DNA from: Arcticibacter sp041902385
GTDB taxonomy: Bacteria; Bacteroidota; Bacteroidia; Sphingobacteriales; Sphingobacteriaceae
NCBI RefSeq assembly: GCF_041902385.1
Contig: NZ_CP169244.1
Location: forward strand, 4,278,001 to 4,342,000
Length of the DNA stretch: 64,000 nucleotides
Direction of reading: 5' to 3'
Made by a program: the position numbers and the translations under genes. Below the pieces are notes generated by a model that ran no database searches, was not told the origin of the DNA, and saw only the letters and a list, made by a program, of their open reading frames with translations. Each line of letters begins with the position of its first letter. Positions within the stretch are counted from its first letter, which is position 1. This document shows positions 26,502 through 33,833 of the stretch, one piece after another.

Positions 26502-27800
26502 CTATTTTACTCCGATGTAAGTATAACAAATACCACTTCTTCCTGCATCTTCATTCTGCCAGGCCACTAAAAAGCCGTTCTTTAAAGCCACAAGAACCGG
26601 GTGATGTCCTTTTTCTTTACCTGATGGCAGCCTGATCTCCGTTCTTCCTCCATCCTTATCATGGAGGGACACGTGGATCGACGCCGCTCCCGAAGCAGCG
26701 GCCGCCATCATCGCCCCATGTCCCATCGCTGCGTGAGTATGCTGCATGGCATGTCCCGCACCGCTCTGTTCCTCTTCCCAGGCCATGGCAAGGCGACCAT
26801 CCTCAAGGGCCACCATCTGAGGATGGCGACCTGTCATCGTTAACGCTTCTGGAGGAGCAAAACTTGTCTGACCTTTCTTCATGGAGACGAAATTCAAGCC
26901 TCCCTTCCCCGCTCCGGTAAACCATAAGGCATGCACATCATCCCGGGTAACAGCAAGCGTCGGACCGCTATGGGGGCATCCCTCGATCTTCCAGTTATCT
27001 GCGTGAAGCAATATCGCTTTGCCAAACGACTTCCCGTTATCAGCAGAGGTCATATAAACCATATCTCGCACCTGTTTACCAAGAGCTGCTGCCGGATAAA
27101 GGATCTTGCGGAAAGCAACATGTAACGATCCATCATCCGAAGACAGAAGATCGGTGCGGCAGCATTCACAGGTACTTCGCGAAATGCAACTGTCTTTTCC
27201 AAATCCTGCCCCCTTTCTCGTCCTGGCAAAAAACAAGGCCGAACCGGTATCCTCTTTGCCATACCTGCCATCAAGCCATACCGACGCCAGCTCTCCGTCT
27301 CGGAGCACCGCCAGGTCGAAAAAACTGCGCCCGTACCGATGCGAGGTGTCTGAATGAAGATAACGAGAAGCCGTCCAGCTCTTTCCGTGATCCAACGAGA
27401 GCGAATAGCAGATGGCTCCTGCCCAGGGATTTTTCTCTCCGGTAAATTTTCTGGTGTACATAGCCAGCACCGTTCCATCGCTCTTAAAGCCGACCTTATT
27501 CATACTCTCGGCCGAAGTCCCGGTCCCGGCGGAGGGCTCTACCGTCACTGGCACACCAAAAGAACCGGTCCTTTCATTGTAGGTTGCATACCTGAGCCGG
27601 TACAAGGAATCAGAAGCACTTTGCTCAGTCCAGCATAAAACCGCTTTACCCTTTTCATCCCTGGTGAGATAAGGGTTAAGAGCCGATCCTTCAACGCCTT
27701 GCAAGGCCTGAACCTGGAGCTCTTCCTGGCGCCCCTCTCCGCAGGCTGACAATAAAATCACAGCGCATGCCAGCCATCTGTAAATGTTTTTAATCATCAT
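26502..27800 (-). CDS. BNR/sialidase-fold lipoprotein with Met/His-rich insert
   Basis: A 432-residue lipoprotein (lipobox LLSACGEG). It has beta-propeller features of sialidase-like proteins: repeated LCWTEQSASDSLYRLRYATYN, YSLSLDHGKSWTASRY and SADNGKSFGKAIL Asp-box-like segments. Unusually, residues about 345-370 carry GHAMQHTHAAMGHGAMMAAA, a cluster of Met and His typical of copper sites. CECC in the propeller adds Cys ligands. The gene overlaps the TonB receptor by 11 bases and is coupled to it. I infer a copper-binding surface partner rather than a sialidase. Enzyme activity cannot be assigned. Confidence 0.72.
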   Translation of the reverse strand: MMIKNIYRWLACAVILLSACGEGRQEELQVQALQGVEGSALNPYLTRDEKGKAVLCWTEQSASDSLYRLRYATYNERTGSFGVPVTVEPSAGTGTSAESMNKVGFKSDGTVLAMYTRKFTGEKNPWAGAICYSLSLDHGKSWTASRYLHSDTSHRYGRSFFDLAVLRDGELASVWLDGRYGKEDTGSALFFARTRKGAGFGKDSCISRSTCECCRTDLLSSDDGSLHVAFRKILYPAAALGKQVRDMVYMTSADNGKSFGKAILLHADNWKIEGCPHSGPTLAVTRDDVHALWFTGAGKGGLNFVSMKKGQTSFAPPEALTMTGRHPQMVALEDGRLAMAWEEEQSGAGHAMQHTHAAMGHGAMMAAAASGAASIHVSLHDKDGGRTEIRLPSGKEKGHHPVLVALKNGFLVAWQNEDAGRSGICYTYIGVK

Positions 27801-29940
27801 TTCTTCTTAAGTGATAAGTCAGTCCTATTGATACCGTTCTTGGAGGCGCCGCGTTGTACGTCGCCCCGTATTGGTTGGTCATGACATTACTCGCATAGAG
27901 CACATCGCCGAGGTTCAGTATATTGATCCAAAGCCCCGCACCTTTAGCAAAGCTCTTTTTGAAGTCATAGCCCGTTCTGAAATTCAACAGCTCATATCCA
28001 TCATAATCACGGGTGTTTGCACTATTGGTGTAGTAGCCCGAAAGATGCTGCCACTCCAATGATGCGCGAAAGCCCGAAAAGAAATTAGGGCGGTACGTCA
28101 CTTCTGAGTTGGCAATAAATGCAGGAGCATTACTCATCCGCTTACCATCGTAGTTCACGGACTTTCCCGCACTTACTTCACTGTAATTCAGATAGGTGTG
28201 CCGCGCGTTGGTACCGCTAAGCCGTAAGGCAAGCTGGGGCAAGGGTTTCCAGCTGACCTGATATTCTACTCCAAGGTGCCGGGTGGCACCTGCATTCTGA
28301 TTTTGAGTCGAACCATCCGCCATGAGAACTGAGATTATCTCATTCCTTCCTTCCATGTTGTAAACGCTCATCTCCACCCGCACGTTGCCATTCCGCGCAG
28401 CAGTCCAGCCCCCGGCTTCGTAGTTGTAGAAAGTTGCCTGCTTCAAGGCAGTTGTCTGCCTCGAGCTGTAGAGGTTGCTCGTTTCAGGAGGCTGGAAACC
28501 TGCACTAACAGTGGCGTAAAGTCCGGCTCCTTTGCCCAGGTCGTAAGTAGCTCCCAGTTTCGGAGCCACTACATTAAATTCATTCGTTTCTTGTTGCTTG
28601 TACTTCGTCCGCTCCGCGGGCAGCCGGTTAGAAAAATGATACGTCACCCGGTCGTAACGCAGTCCTCCCACCAGCCTTAGCTTCTGCGTAGGACGAATCA
28701 GGTACTGCACGTAAGCGGCAGTGTTCAGCAGCCTCATGCGGTAGTCGTCGATGAGGACGCCCGTGTTGCTATAGCCTGTGTACGTATTGCTGCTTCTGTC
28801 TTTGTAGACATCAAGAGCATCGGCGTAAAAAGAACTTGGACTATGATCTACATACACACCTGCAATGAGCTGCGATTTTAAAAAAGACATATCCAGGCTA
28901 TGCTGCAACAGCAAACCGTAGCTATGAAAGCTTTGGTTGTTCTCCTGTCCGGATGAACGCAGGTACTGCCCCGAGGCATCCCTCACATCCTGAAGATAGT
29001 AAGCCGGCAACTGACCAGTTGAATTGTTTCTGAAGAAAAAGGTAAGAAAGCTCCTGCTCTTTCCATTCCAGTCATGGTCAAGGCGACTGCTTGCTCTGAA
29101 TGCGTTGACGCGGCGATAGGTGAACCGCTGATTGCTTCCATAACTTCTGCTGTAGAAACGGCTGCTATCCAGGCTGCCGGGCGTCTGAGTGTCGAGGTAG
29201 CTATAGGTGGCAGAAAAGCCAAGGCGCGTCAGCGCCCCCAAAACGTGAGTCACCTTCAACGAAGCCGAGTATTTGTCGAAATTCGTGTAGTCCTGCCAGC
29301 TGTCGTTCTGACGGGCAGCGTAGCCGCTCAGGTACACGCCCGTCTTTGCAGAAGAGTACCCGGCGCTTACGTCGCCCCGGTAATAATGATAGCCATCCCC
29401 CTGCACAGACACCTCATTTCCAGTTGATGCCAGAGGGTCAGCGGTAATAAAGTTGACGGCCCCGCCTATTGCATTACTCCCGTAAAGCGATGATGAAGGA
29501 CCTTTCAGCACCTCAATATCCTTCAATCCGTTCATGTTGATCTCGTAGAGGGCATTATGATTAAAAATACCGGTCGGCCGTATCGGAACCCCATCTTCCA
29601 TATACAGGTACAAGGCGTTGTAGCTGACCGGCTGCCGGATAGCCATCGTGTGCTGCTCGTTGCCCAGATTGACCATGTATACGCCAGCCGCCTTATTTAG
29701 CAGCTGATAGAGTGCCGTGGCACGTGTTTCTTTAATAATTTGCGGATCTATTTTGGTGATTGCTGCGGGAACATCCTTCCGCAACTGTTTTTCCCGGCTG
29801 GCCGATATCACAACATCGTTAAGCACAGGAGCAACAGTGTCGATACTGTCGGTAATGGACATATTCTGACCGCCCGAAGCAGATACACCAGATCCATTCA
29901 GGCATGCAAATAAGATGCAGGCCAATATGATCTGTTTCAT
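27790..29940 (-). CDS. TonB-dependent outer-membrane receptor (candidate copper receptor)
   Basis: 716 residues from ATG 29938-29940, the start of the signal peptide (MKQIILACILFACLNGSGVSA); a further in-frame start at 29976 is less likely. There is no carboxypeptidase-like domain. The plug shows LNDVVISASREKQLRKDVPAAIT, AGVYMVNLGNEQHTMAIRQP and IEVLKGPSSSLYGSNAIGGAVNF; the barrel ends NAAPPRTVSIGLTYHLRRNDD. It imports a small ligand with TonB/ExbBD energy. It lies between a CxxxC small membrane protein and a Met/His-rich lipoprotein, which suggests copper or a copper chelate. Confidence 0.85.
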   Translation of the reverse strand: MKQIILACILFACLNGSGVSASGGQNMSITDSIDTVAPVLNDVVISASREKQLRKDVPAAITKIDPQIIKETRATALYQLLNKAAGVYMVNLGNEQHTMAIRQPVSYNALYLYMEDGVPIRPTGIFNHNALYEINMNGLKDIEVLKGPSSSLYGSNAIGGAVNFITADPLASTGNEVSVQGDGYHYYRGDVSAGYSSAKTGVYLSGYAARQNDSWQDYTNFDKYSASLKVTHVLGALTRLGFSATYSYLDTQTPGSLDSSRFYSRSYGSNQRFTYRRVNAFRASSRLDHDWNGKSRSFLTFFFRNNSTGQLPAYYLQDVRDASGQYLRSSGQENNQSFHSYGLLLQHSLDMSFLKSQLIAGVYVDHSPSSFYADALDVYKDRSSNTYTGYSNTGVLIDDYRMRLLNTAAYVQYLIRPTQKLRLVGGLRYDRVTYHFSNRLPAERTKYKQQETNEFNVVAPKLGATYDLGKGAGLYATVSAGFQPPETSNLYSSRQTTALKQATFYNYEAGGWTAARNGNVRVEMSVYNMEGRNEIISVLMADGSTQNQNAGATRHLGVEYQVSWKPLPQLALRLSGTNARHTYLNYSEVSAGKSVNYDGKRMSNAPAFIANSEVTYRPNFFSGFRASLEWQHLSGYYTNSANTRDYDGYELLNFRTGYDFKKSFAKGAGLWINILNLGDVLYASNVMTNQYGATYNAAPPRTVSIGLTYHLRRNDD

Positions 29941-30003
29941 TTTGACGATTTTCTTAAGGGTTTGAAAAGAAGGCACGGATGCCTGTTACCTGATGGCAAA
30001 AGG

Positions 30004-30372
30004 TCAGGCTTCGGGAGGATGATAAGGTGCGAAACTCCGCTGAAATGAATAAAGATCAACCGGTGCATGTCCCAGTACTTCCAGAAGGGCAATATGGAAA
30101 GCGACCTGTTCCTGACTCGTACAAAATATATCCTGAACCAGGTTTTTCTGGGTATCCCGCTCCTGCTTCTGCTCTTTCTCTTCCGCTTGCTTGAGCTTCT
30201 TCATCAGAAAGCACTTTCCCTCACAATGCAGCCAGGGTTTATCCTTATTCACACAGTATTTTTCAGCAATATACTTCTGGTTAAGGCTAAAGGAAGCAAA
30301 AATGAGACACTTTGTAAGCCCGGAGGATATTACAGCAATAATCAGCAGTATGGCAACAAAGCGTTGGAACAT
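30004..30372 (-). CDS. Small membrane-anchored Cys-motif protein of the copper-type locus
   Basis: A 122-residue protein with one N-terminal hydrophobic segment (FVAILLIIAVISSGLTKCLIFASF) and a conserved-looking block CVNKDKPWLHCEGKCFLMKKL, then a charged coiled stretch and a further Cys (DIFCTSQ). The paired CEGKC cysteines suggest metal or heme ligation. It is first in a three-gene run with the TonB receptor 63 bases downstream. A TACTTTTG box lies 7 bases before the ATG (30380-30387), so the message would be almost leaderless. Family without a firm name. Confidence 0.65.
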   Translation of the reverse strand: MFQRFVAILLIIAVISSGLTKCLIFASFSLNQKYIAEKYCVNKDKPWLHCEGKCFLMKKLKQAEEKEQKQERDTQKNLVQDIFCTSQEQVAFHIALLEVLGHAPVDLYSFQRSFAPYHPPEA

Positions 30373-30379
30373 TTGATCG

Positions 30380-30387
30380 CAAAAGTA
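30380..30387 (-). promoter_or_regulatory. -7 promoter box (TACTTTTG) for the copper-type locus
   Basis: Matches TAnnTTTG on the minus strand, 7 bases before the ATG. No clear -33 element. Confidence 0.45.
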
Positions 30388-30413
30388 GTAAAATATCGAA
30401 TTACCGCGGTCCG

Positions 30414-31193
30414 CTAACTCAGTATTCTGAACACCGCCTCCGGTATAGCTACCTCGGCTACAGAAAAGTGATTGTACTCAGGGTAATATTTCCACTTGAA
30501 GTTCATATTATCTTTTAAGCTGTTCAGCAAGTCGGCCAATTCAACATTCGGACGAATAAGATCCCCTTTCTTGCTGGTATCTTCCCTGATCTCTGAAACG
30601 GTGAGGTGTTTCCCTACGCTGTCGGCCACAGCCAGAAAAAGGTGCACATCTAGATAAGCCTCGTCTGCAAGCCTCCGCTTCGCTTCGTTGAGCAAGCTGT
30701 GATGATCATACCACAGACTCGGCTCAATAGCCACATAATGCTGAAATAGCGCCGGCCTTTCGAGCAGGATATGAAGTACTTCCAGTCCCCCCAAAGAATG
30801 ACCAATAATAGCAGTGCGATTAATTCCCCGAAACTCAGAATGGAGATGAGGAAGAAGTTCGCTCTCCAGAAATGACAGAAATTTACCTCCGCCGCCGGTC
30901 ATCGCTATTGCATCGGGGTCAAGAAATGACGATTCTTTAACTGCAGTGGGTGTGTAATCGCGTACACGCAAGTCCTTGTTTCCCAGGCCAGCGGCAATCA
31001 CGCCATAGCCAGCTTTTACTTCAGACTGGCTCAGTACATCCACCACGGCACTGAAATGATCCTCCCCATCCAGCACAAGCAATAAGGTACAGGGTGCGCC
31101 GGAATCGCCTCCCGTTTCCGCTGTTCTGTAGATATCAAATATCCTTTGCTCTCCCAGAACCTTTGAATCGAATGTTCGTCTTTGTACTCTCAA
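30414..31193 (-). CDS. Esterase-family alpha/beta hydrolase
   Basis: A 259-residue protein of the putative esterase (esterase D-like) group. It shows the nucleophile elbow IGHSLGGLEVL, an upstream LLLVLDGEDHFS strand, the acid region VADSVGKHLTVSEIRED and a terminal YNHFSVAEVAI with the catalytic His. There is no signal peptide, although related enzymes hydrolysing siderophore esters can be periplasmic. It starts at ATG 31191-31193 and stands apart from its neighbours. Substrate unknown; proximity to the metal locus is suggestive only. Confidence 0.82.
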   Translation of the reverse strand: MRVQRRTFDSKVLGEQRIFDIYRTAETGGDSGAPCTLLLVLDGEDHFSAVVDVLSQSEVKAGYGVIAAGLGNKDLRVRDYTPTAVKESSFLDPDAIAMTGGGGKFLSFLESELLPHLHSEFRGINRTAIIGHSLGGLEVLHILLERPALFQHYVAIEPSLWYDHHSLLNEAKRRLADEAYLDVHLFLAVADSVGKHLTVSEIREDTSKKGDLIRPNVELADLLNSLKDNMNFKWKYYPEYNHFSVAEVAIPEAVFRILS

Positions 31194-31390
31194 AACAACT
31201 TAAAAAGCCGAAATAGCTAAACTTGTTTGAATACGCGCATAAAATCAAGCCGACGTAATGAAGATCGATACCGCACAGGGATTGTGAACATGTAATATTC
31301 AGAGCCGGGTGTAATTGGATTTAGGCTTCGTCGAAACAAAGCCGGATGCTGAAAATATAATATCAGGCCCTGGGCGAAATCCGCTCGGTT

Positions 31391-31540
31391 AATCCCGCTG
31401 CGGCAGACGACATATTTAAAAGCTAATAGCCAGGCCCGACTCAGTTCGCCTCAACTAATCCCGCTCCGGCAGGCAAAATACTTAAAACCTGACAGCCGGC
31501 GACGAACTTGCCCGCGAGACAATACACCAAGAAGAAGTAT
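31391..31540. repeat. Degenerate copies of the arfB 3' tail
   Basis: The segment around the arfB stop (31541) reappears at about 31482 and 31416 (59 and 66 bases apart), each with a TAA-like core in a similar setting (minus strand GTTCTAAATAC, GTTTTAAGTAT, CTTTTAAATAT). The block AATCCCGCT also recurs at 31391 and 31457. The rest of the gap 31194-31390 holds nothing I recognise. Confidence 0.5.
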
Positions 31541-31954
31541 TTAGAACTCGAGACCGCCTTTTCTCCTGTTCAGTTTTTTTACAGCCTTTTGTTGTTTGTC
31601 TTTCAATCGCTGTTCCACTGAGGCTTTCGAGGGTTTGGTAGCCTTTCGCTTCTTTGGGACGTACAGGGCATTTCGCAGCAGAGAGTGAAGCTTGTCAAGA
31701 CAGCGCTCCTTGTTAAGAAGCTGGCTTCGCTCCTCATCAGTTACTACTTGTATCATACCCGATGCCGACAGCCGGTTCTGGAGCTTCGTCCTGATCCGAT
31801 CCTTCTGCTCAGCCGAAAACAGCGGACTTCTTTCCAGATCGAAGTTCAGCTCGGCCTTAGTCGAAACCTTATTCACGTTCTGGCCGCCCTTCCCACCGCT
31901 TCTAGAGGTTTTAAAGGTAATTTCGGGCAGAAGATCTTGTTTTGAAAAGTCCAT
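31541..31954 (-). CDS. arfB: Alternative ribosome-rescue factor ArfB (peptidyl-tRNA hydrolase)
   Basis: A 137-residue RF-1-like protein with the catalytic GGQ motif in SRSGGKGGQNVNKVSTKAEL (Gly-Gly-Gln at about residues 23-25) and the long basic tail (KKRKATKPSKASVEQRLKDKQQKAVKKLNRRKGG) that enters the empty mRNA channel of stalled ribosomes. It lacks codon-recognition domains, so it is ArfB rather than a standard release factor. Length is normal. Monocistronic on the minus strand; degenerate repeats of its 3' end lie downstream. Confidence 0.95.
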   Translation of the reverse strand: MDFSKQDLLPEITFKTSRSGGKGGQNVNKVSTKAELNFDLERSPLFSAEQKDRIRTKLQNRLSASGMIQVVTDEERSQLLNKERCLDKLHSLLRNALYVPKKRKATKPSKASVEQRLKDKQQKAVKKLNRRKGGLEF

Positions 31955-32073
31955 CCTGCAAACCTAATTAAAATCACGATCTTTATCAGACAGCAGACGC
32001 GCGGCGGCGGCGCCGCCAGAACAGGATTAGTACTCCGTCTTCTTTTCAAGTTCGCTTCTAAACCTGTTCATGT

Positions 32074-32165
32074 TATCCCTGCGTGCGGACTGAGTCCGGG
32101 TTGAGTGCGGGTCAACTGCGGGTTTTTCTCAGTTTTACCCGCACTCAACCCGCATGCACCCCGCT
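32074..32165. repeat. Palindromic repeat, copy 2 (REP-like hairpin)
   Basis: Shares TGAGTCCGGGTTGAGTGCGG with the copy at 2938. It pairs with a right arm ACCCGCACTCAACCCGC around a T-rich loop. Flanked by TATCCCTGCG, whose complement flanks copy 1. It lies in the 366-base gap between arfB and cmk. Confidence 0.75.
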
Positions 32166-32304
32166 ACAAAGCTGCACACAGTTCCTGCTTGTACATAGCA
32201 AGAAGCGAATCAGAATCATACTGAGAGTAAAGACGTTGCAGTGGCCAGTGCTCAATATTTTTCAACTTATTGCCGGAGCTCTGTTTAATAATCAAGCTAA
32301 AAGG

Positions 32305-32312
32305 TAACTTTG
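32305..32312 (+). promoter_or_regulatory. -7 promoter box (TAACTTTG) for cmk
   Basis: Matches TAnnTTTG and ends 8 bases before the cmk ATG. No TTTG at normal spacing. Confidence 0.45.
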
Positions 32313-32320
32313 CCGCCGTA

Positions 32321-32998
32321 ATGAACAAAAATCTTGTAATAGCGATAGACGGCTATTCTTCATGCGGCAAAAGCACTCTCGCTAAAGCCCTGGCACGTAA
32401 GCTCCACTTTATTTACATTGATACCGGCGCCATGTACCGCGCTGTGACGCTGTATTTTCTGAGAAAGGGCATTGACCTCAACAATGAGGAGATGGTGAAA
32501 GACGCGCTGAAAGAAGTACACCTCAATTTTGACTCAAAAGATTATCAGACGCACATCCTTCTCAACGGCGAAGACGTGTCTGATGAGATCAGACAAATGG
32601 AAGTTTCGCAGCAGGTCAGCGAGGTGAGCGCCATCAAAGCCGTTCGCCAGGAAATGGTGAACCAGCAACAGCGGATGGGCCGCTCGAAGAATGTAGTGAT
32701 GGACGGCAGGGATATTGGCACAACGGTATTTCCCGACGCTAAAGTAAAAATCTTCATGACGGCTGATCCCAAGGTTAGGGCGGAACGACGTTTTAAGGAG
32801 CTCACCGCAAAAGGCGAACAGATTACACTGGAAGCGGTATTCGAAAACATCGCCCACCGCGACTTTCTCGATACTACCCGGAAGGAGAGTCCGCTTACCC
32901 GCGCTGCCGACGCGATTGTTCTGGATAATACCGAACTGACGGAAGCCCAGCAACTCGAATTCGCACTGGGAAAGATAAGCCGTTTTCTGAAGGCTTAG
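32321..32998 (+). CDS. cmk: Cytidylate kinase
   Basis: 225 residues from ATG 32321. It phosphorylates CMP and dCMP for nucleotide synthesis. The P-loop AIDGYSSCGKSTLAKALARKL (residues about 7-27) is followed by YIDTGAMYRAVTLYFLRKG, VVMDGRDIGTTVFPDAKVKIFMTADP and RDFLDTTRKESPLTRAADAI, all family markers. An upstream in-frame start (32270) is rejected because the promoter box lies between. The 3' end of the gene is the first unit of a 72-base tandem array. rpsA, its frequent neighbour in many bacteria, follows 835 bases on. Confidence 0.96.
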   Translation: MNKNLVIAIDGYSSCGKSTLAKALARKLHFIYIDTGAMYRAVTLYFLRKGIDLNNEEMVKDALKEVHLNFDSKDYQTHILLNGEDVSDEIRQMEVSQQVSEVSAIKAVRQEMVNQQQRMGRSKNVVMDGRDIGTTVFPDAKVKIFMTADPKVRAERRFKELTAKGEQITLEAVFENIAHRDFLDTTRKESPLTRAADAIVLDNTELTEAQQLEFALGKISRFLKA

Positions 32999-33367
32999 GC
33001 ATAAGAGCATTACAAACTCTTGCAGTTTGACGAATGATTCAGGACGCAGAGCCCTTTCCTGAAGGCTTAGACACAAGCGCATTCAAAGCTTCCGAAGTTT
33101 CACAATTTATACACGACGCGGAGCAGCCTGCTGAAGACTTAGACATAAGAGCATTCGAAACTCCCGAAGTTTGACTATTTATACAGGACGCAGAGCCCTT
33201 TTTTGAAGGCTTAGACATAAGAGCATCCCAAATTCGGAAAGTTTGACTGTCTATATAGAATGCACGAGTCTTCGCCGAGGGCTTAAACATAAGAGCAAGT
33301 ACAACCATCGAAGTTTATCAGGCGATAAAGGATGCACGAGTCTTTCCTGAAGACCCAGAGATAAGAG
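32989..33367. repeat. Exact-period 72-bp tandem array derived from the cmk tail
   Basis: Five full units start at 32989, 33061, 33133, 33205 and 33277, and a partial one at 33349: every step is exactly 72 bases although units differ at many positions. Each unit opens with a variant of GAAGGCTTAGACATAAGAGC. The first includes the last codons and stop of cmk, and in the cmk frame most later units end in an LKA- or LKT-stop. On the minus strand an 89-codon frame (33039-33308) arises from the repeat and is not taken as a gene. Confidence 0.85.
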
Positions 33368-33401
33368 TAATAAAAACAGCCTGAGCTGTTTTTATTACTC
33401 T
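33364..33401. terminator. Bidirectional terminator
   Basis: A perfect 17-bp stem AGAGTAATAAAAACAGC / GCTGTTTTTATTACTCT with a CTGA loop, between the cmk array and the convergent hydrophilic gene, whose stop codon lies inside it. Confidence 0.85.
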
Positions 33402-33631
33402 GCACCGGCTGTATCGTCGGTACGATTTCTCTCGGCGTCGGGACTTGTATTGTCGAACATCTGTTCGTCCTGAGGAGTAGCCCACTCCTGTTTGTGGTTC
33501 TGTCCGCCGGTTTTAAAACCATCGTCCACCGGCTTTTCCGACGAATTTGCGTCTGTTCTGGTAGCGCTGATCTCGTCTTCGCCCTTGTTTATGTTTTGAT
33601 TTCTTTCCTGAGGATCTTTCATATGCTTCAT
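33395..33631 (-). CDS. Small hydrophilic protein (78 aa)
   Basis: A frame from ATG 33629-33631 (MKHMKDPQERNQNINKGED; ATGs at 33643 and 33622 are alternatives) to a stop inside the bidirectional terminator. It is rich in Asp, Glu, Asn, Gln and Lys with no hydrophobic core (SEKPVDDGFKTGGQ, WATPQDEQMFDNTSPDAERN). I do not recognise a domain; it looks disordered, like the acidic protein at 3196. The terminator at its end supports a real gene. Function unknown. Confidence 0.6.
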   Translation of the reverse strand: MKHMKDPQERNQNINKGEDEISATRTDANSSEKPVDDGFKTGGQNHKQEWATPQDEQMFDNTSPDAERNRTDDTAGAE

Positions 33632-33784
33632 TATTAGATGCATAAGTTAAACGAACAAGAGCACCATCTGTTTTAATTATATAGCTGATGCCCCCTGCCC
33701 TAAGGCTGGTCTTTACAGAAGCAAAAGGGCTATCAGTCAATAAAATAATAAAAATAATTTCTCGTCTTTAAAAATTAATTTTCC

Positions 33785-33792
33785 TACCTTTG
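33785..33792 (+). promoter_or_regulatory. -7 promoter box (TACCTTTG) for rpsA
   Basis: Matches TAnnTTTG 41 bases before the ATG, in an A/T-rich region. The leader carries AAGGAGA about 11 bases ahead of the start, a stronger ribosome-binding site than most genes here. Confidence 0.6.
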
Positions 33793-33833
33793 CAGTCCTG
33801 ATTTAAATCAGGACAAAGGAGAAAAATTAATTA

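Noticed and set aside
26502..27800. True sialidase
   Set aside because: Only propeller and Asp-box-like segments are visible; the context is a TonB receptor with metal-ligand partners, not glycan genes.
33039..33308. Minus-strand 89-codon frame with 24-residue repeats
   Set aside because: It is produced by the 72-bp array; no family, and the frame is closed by a stop just upstream of its ATG.
32989..33367. 72-bp array as CRISPR
   Set aside because: Units are contiguous and diverge throughout; there is no constant repeat with variable spacers.
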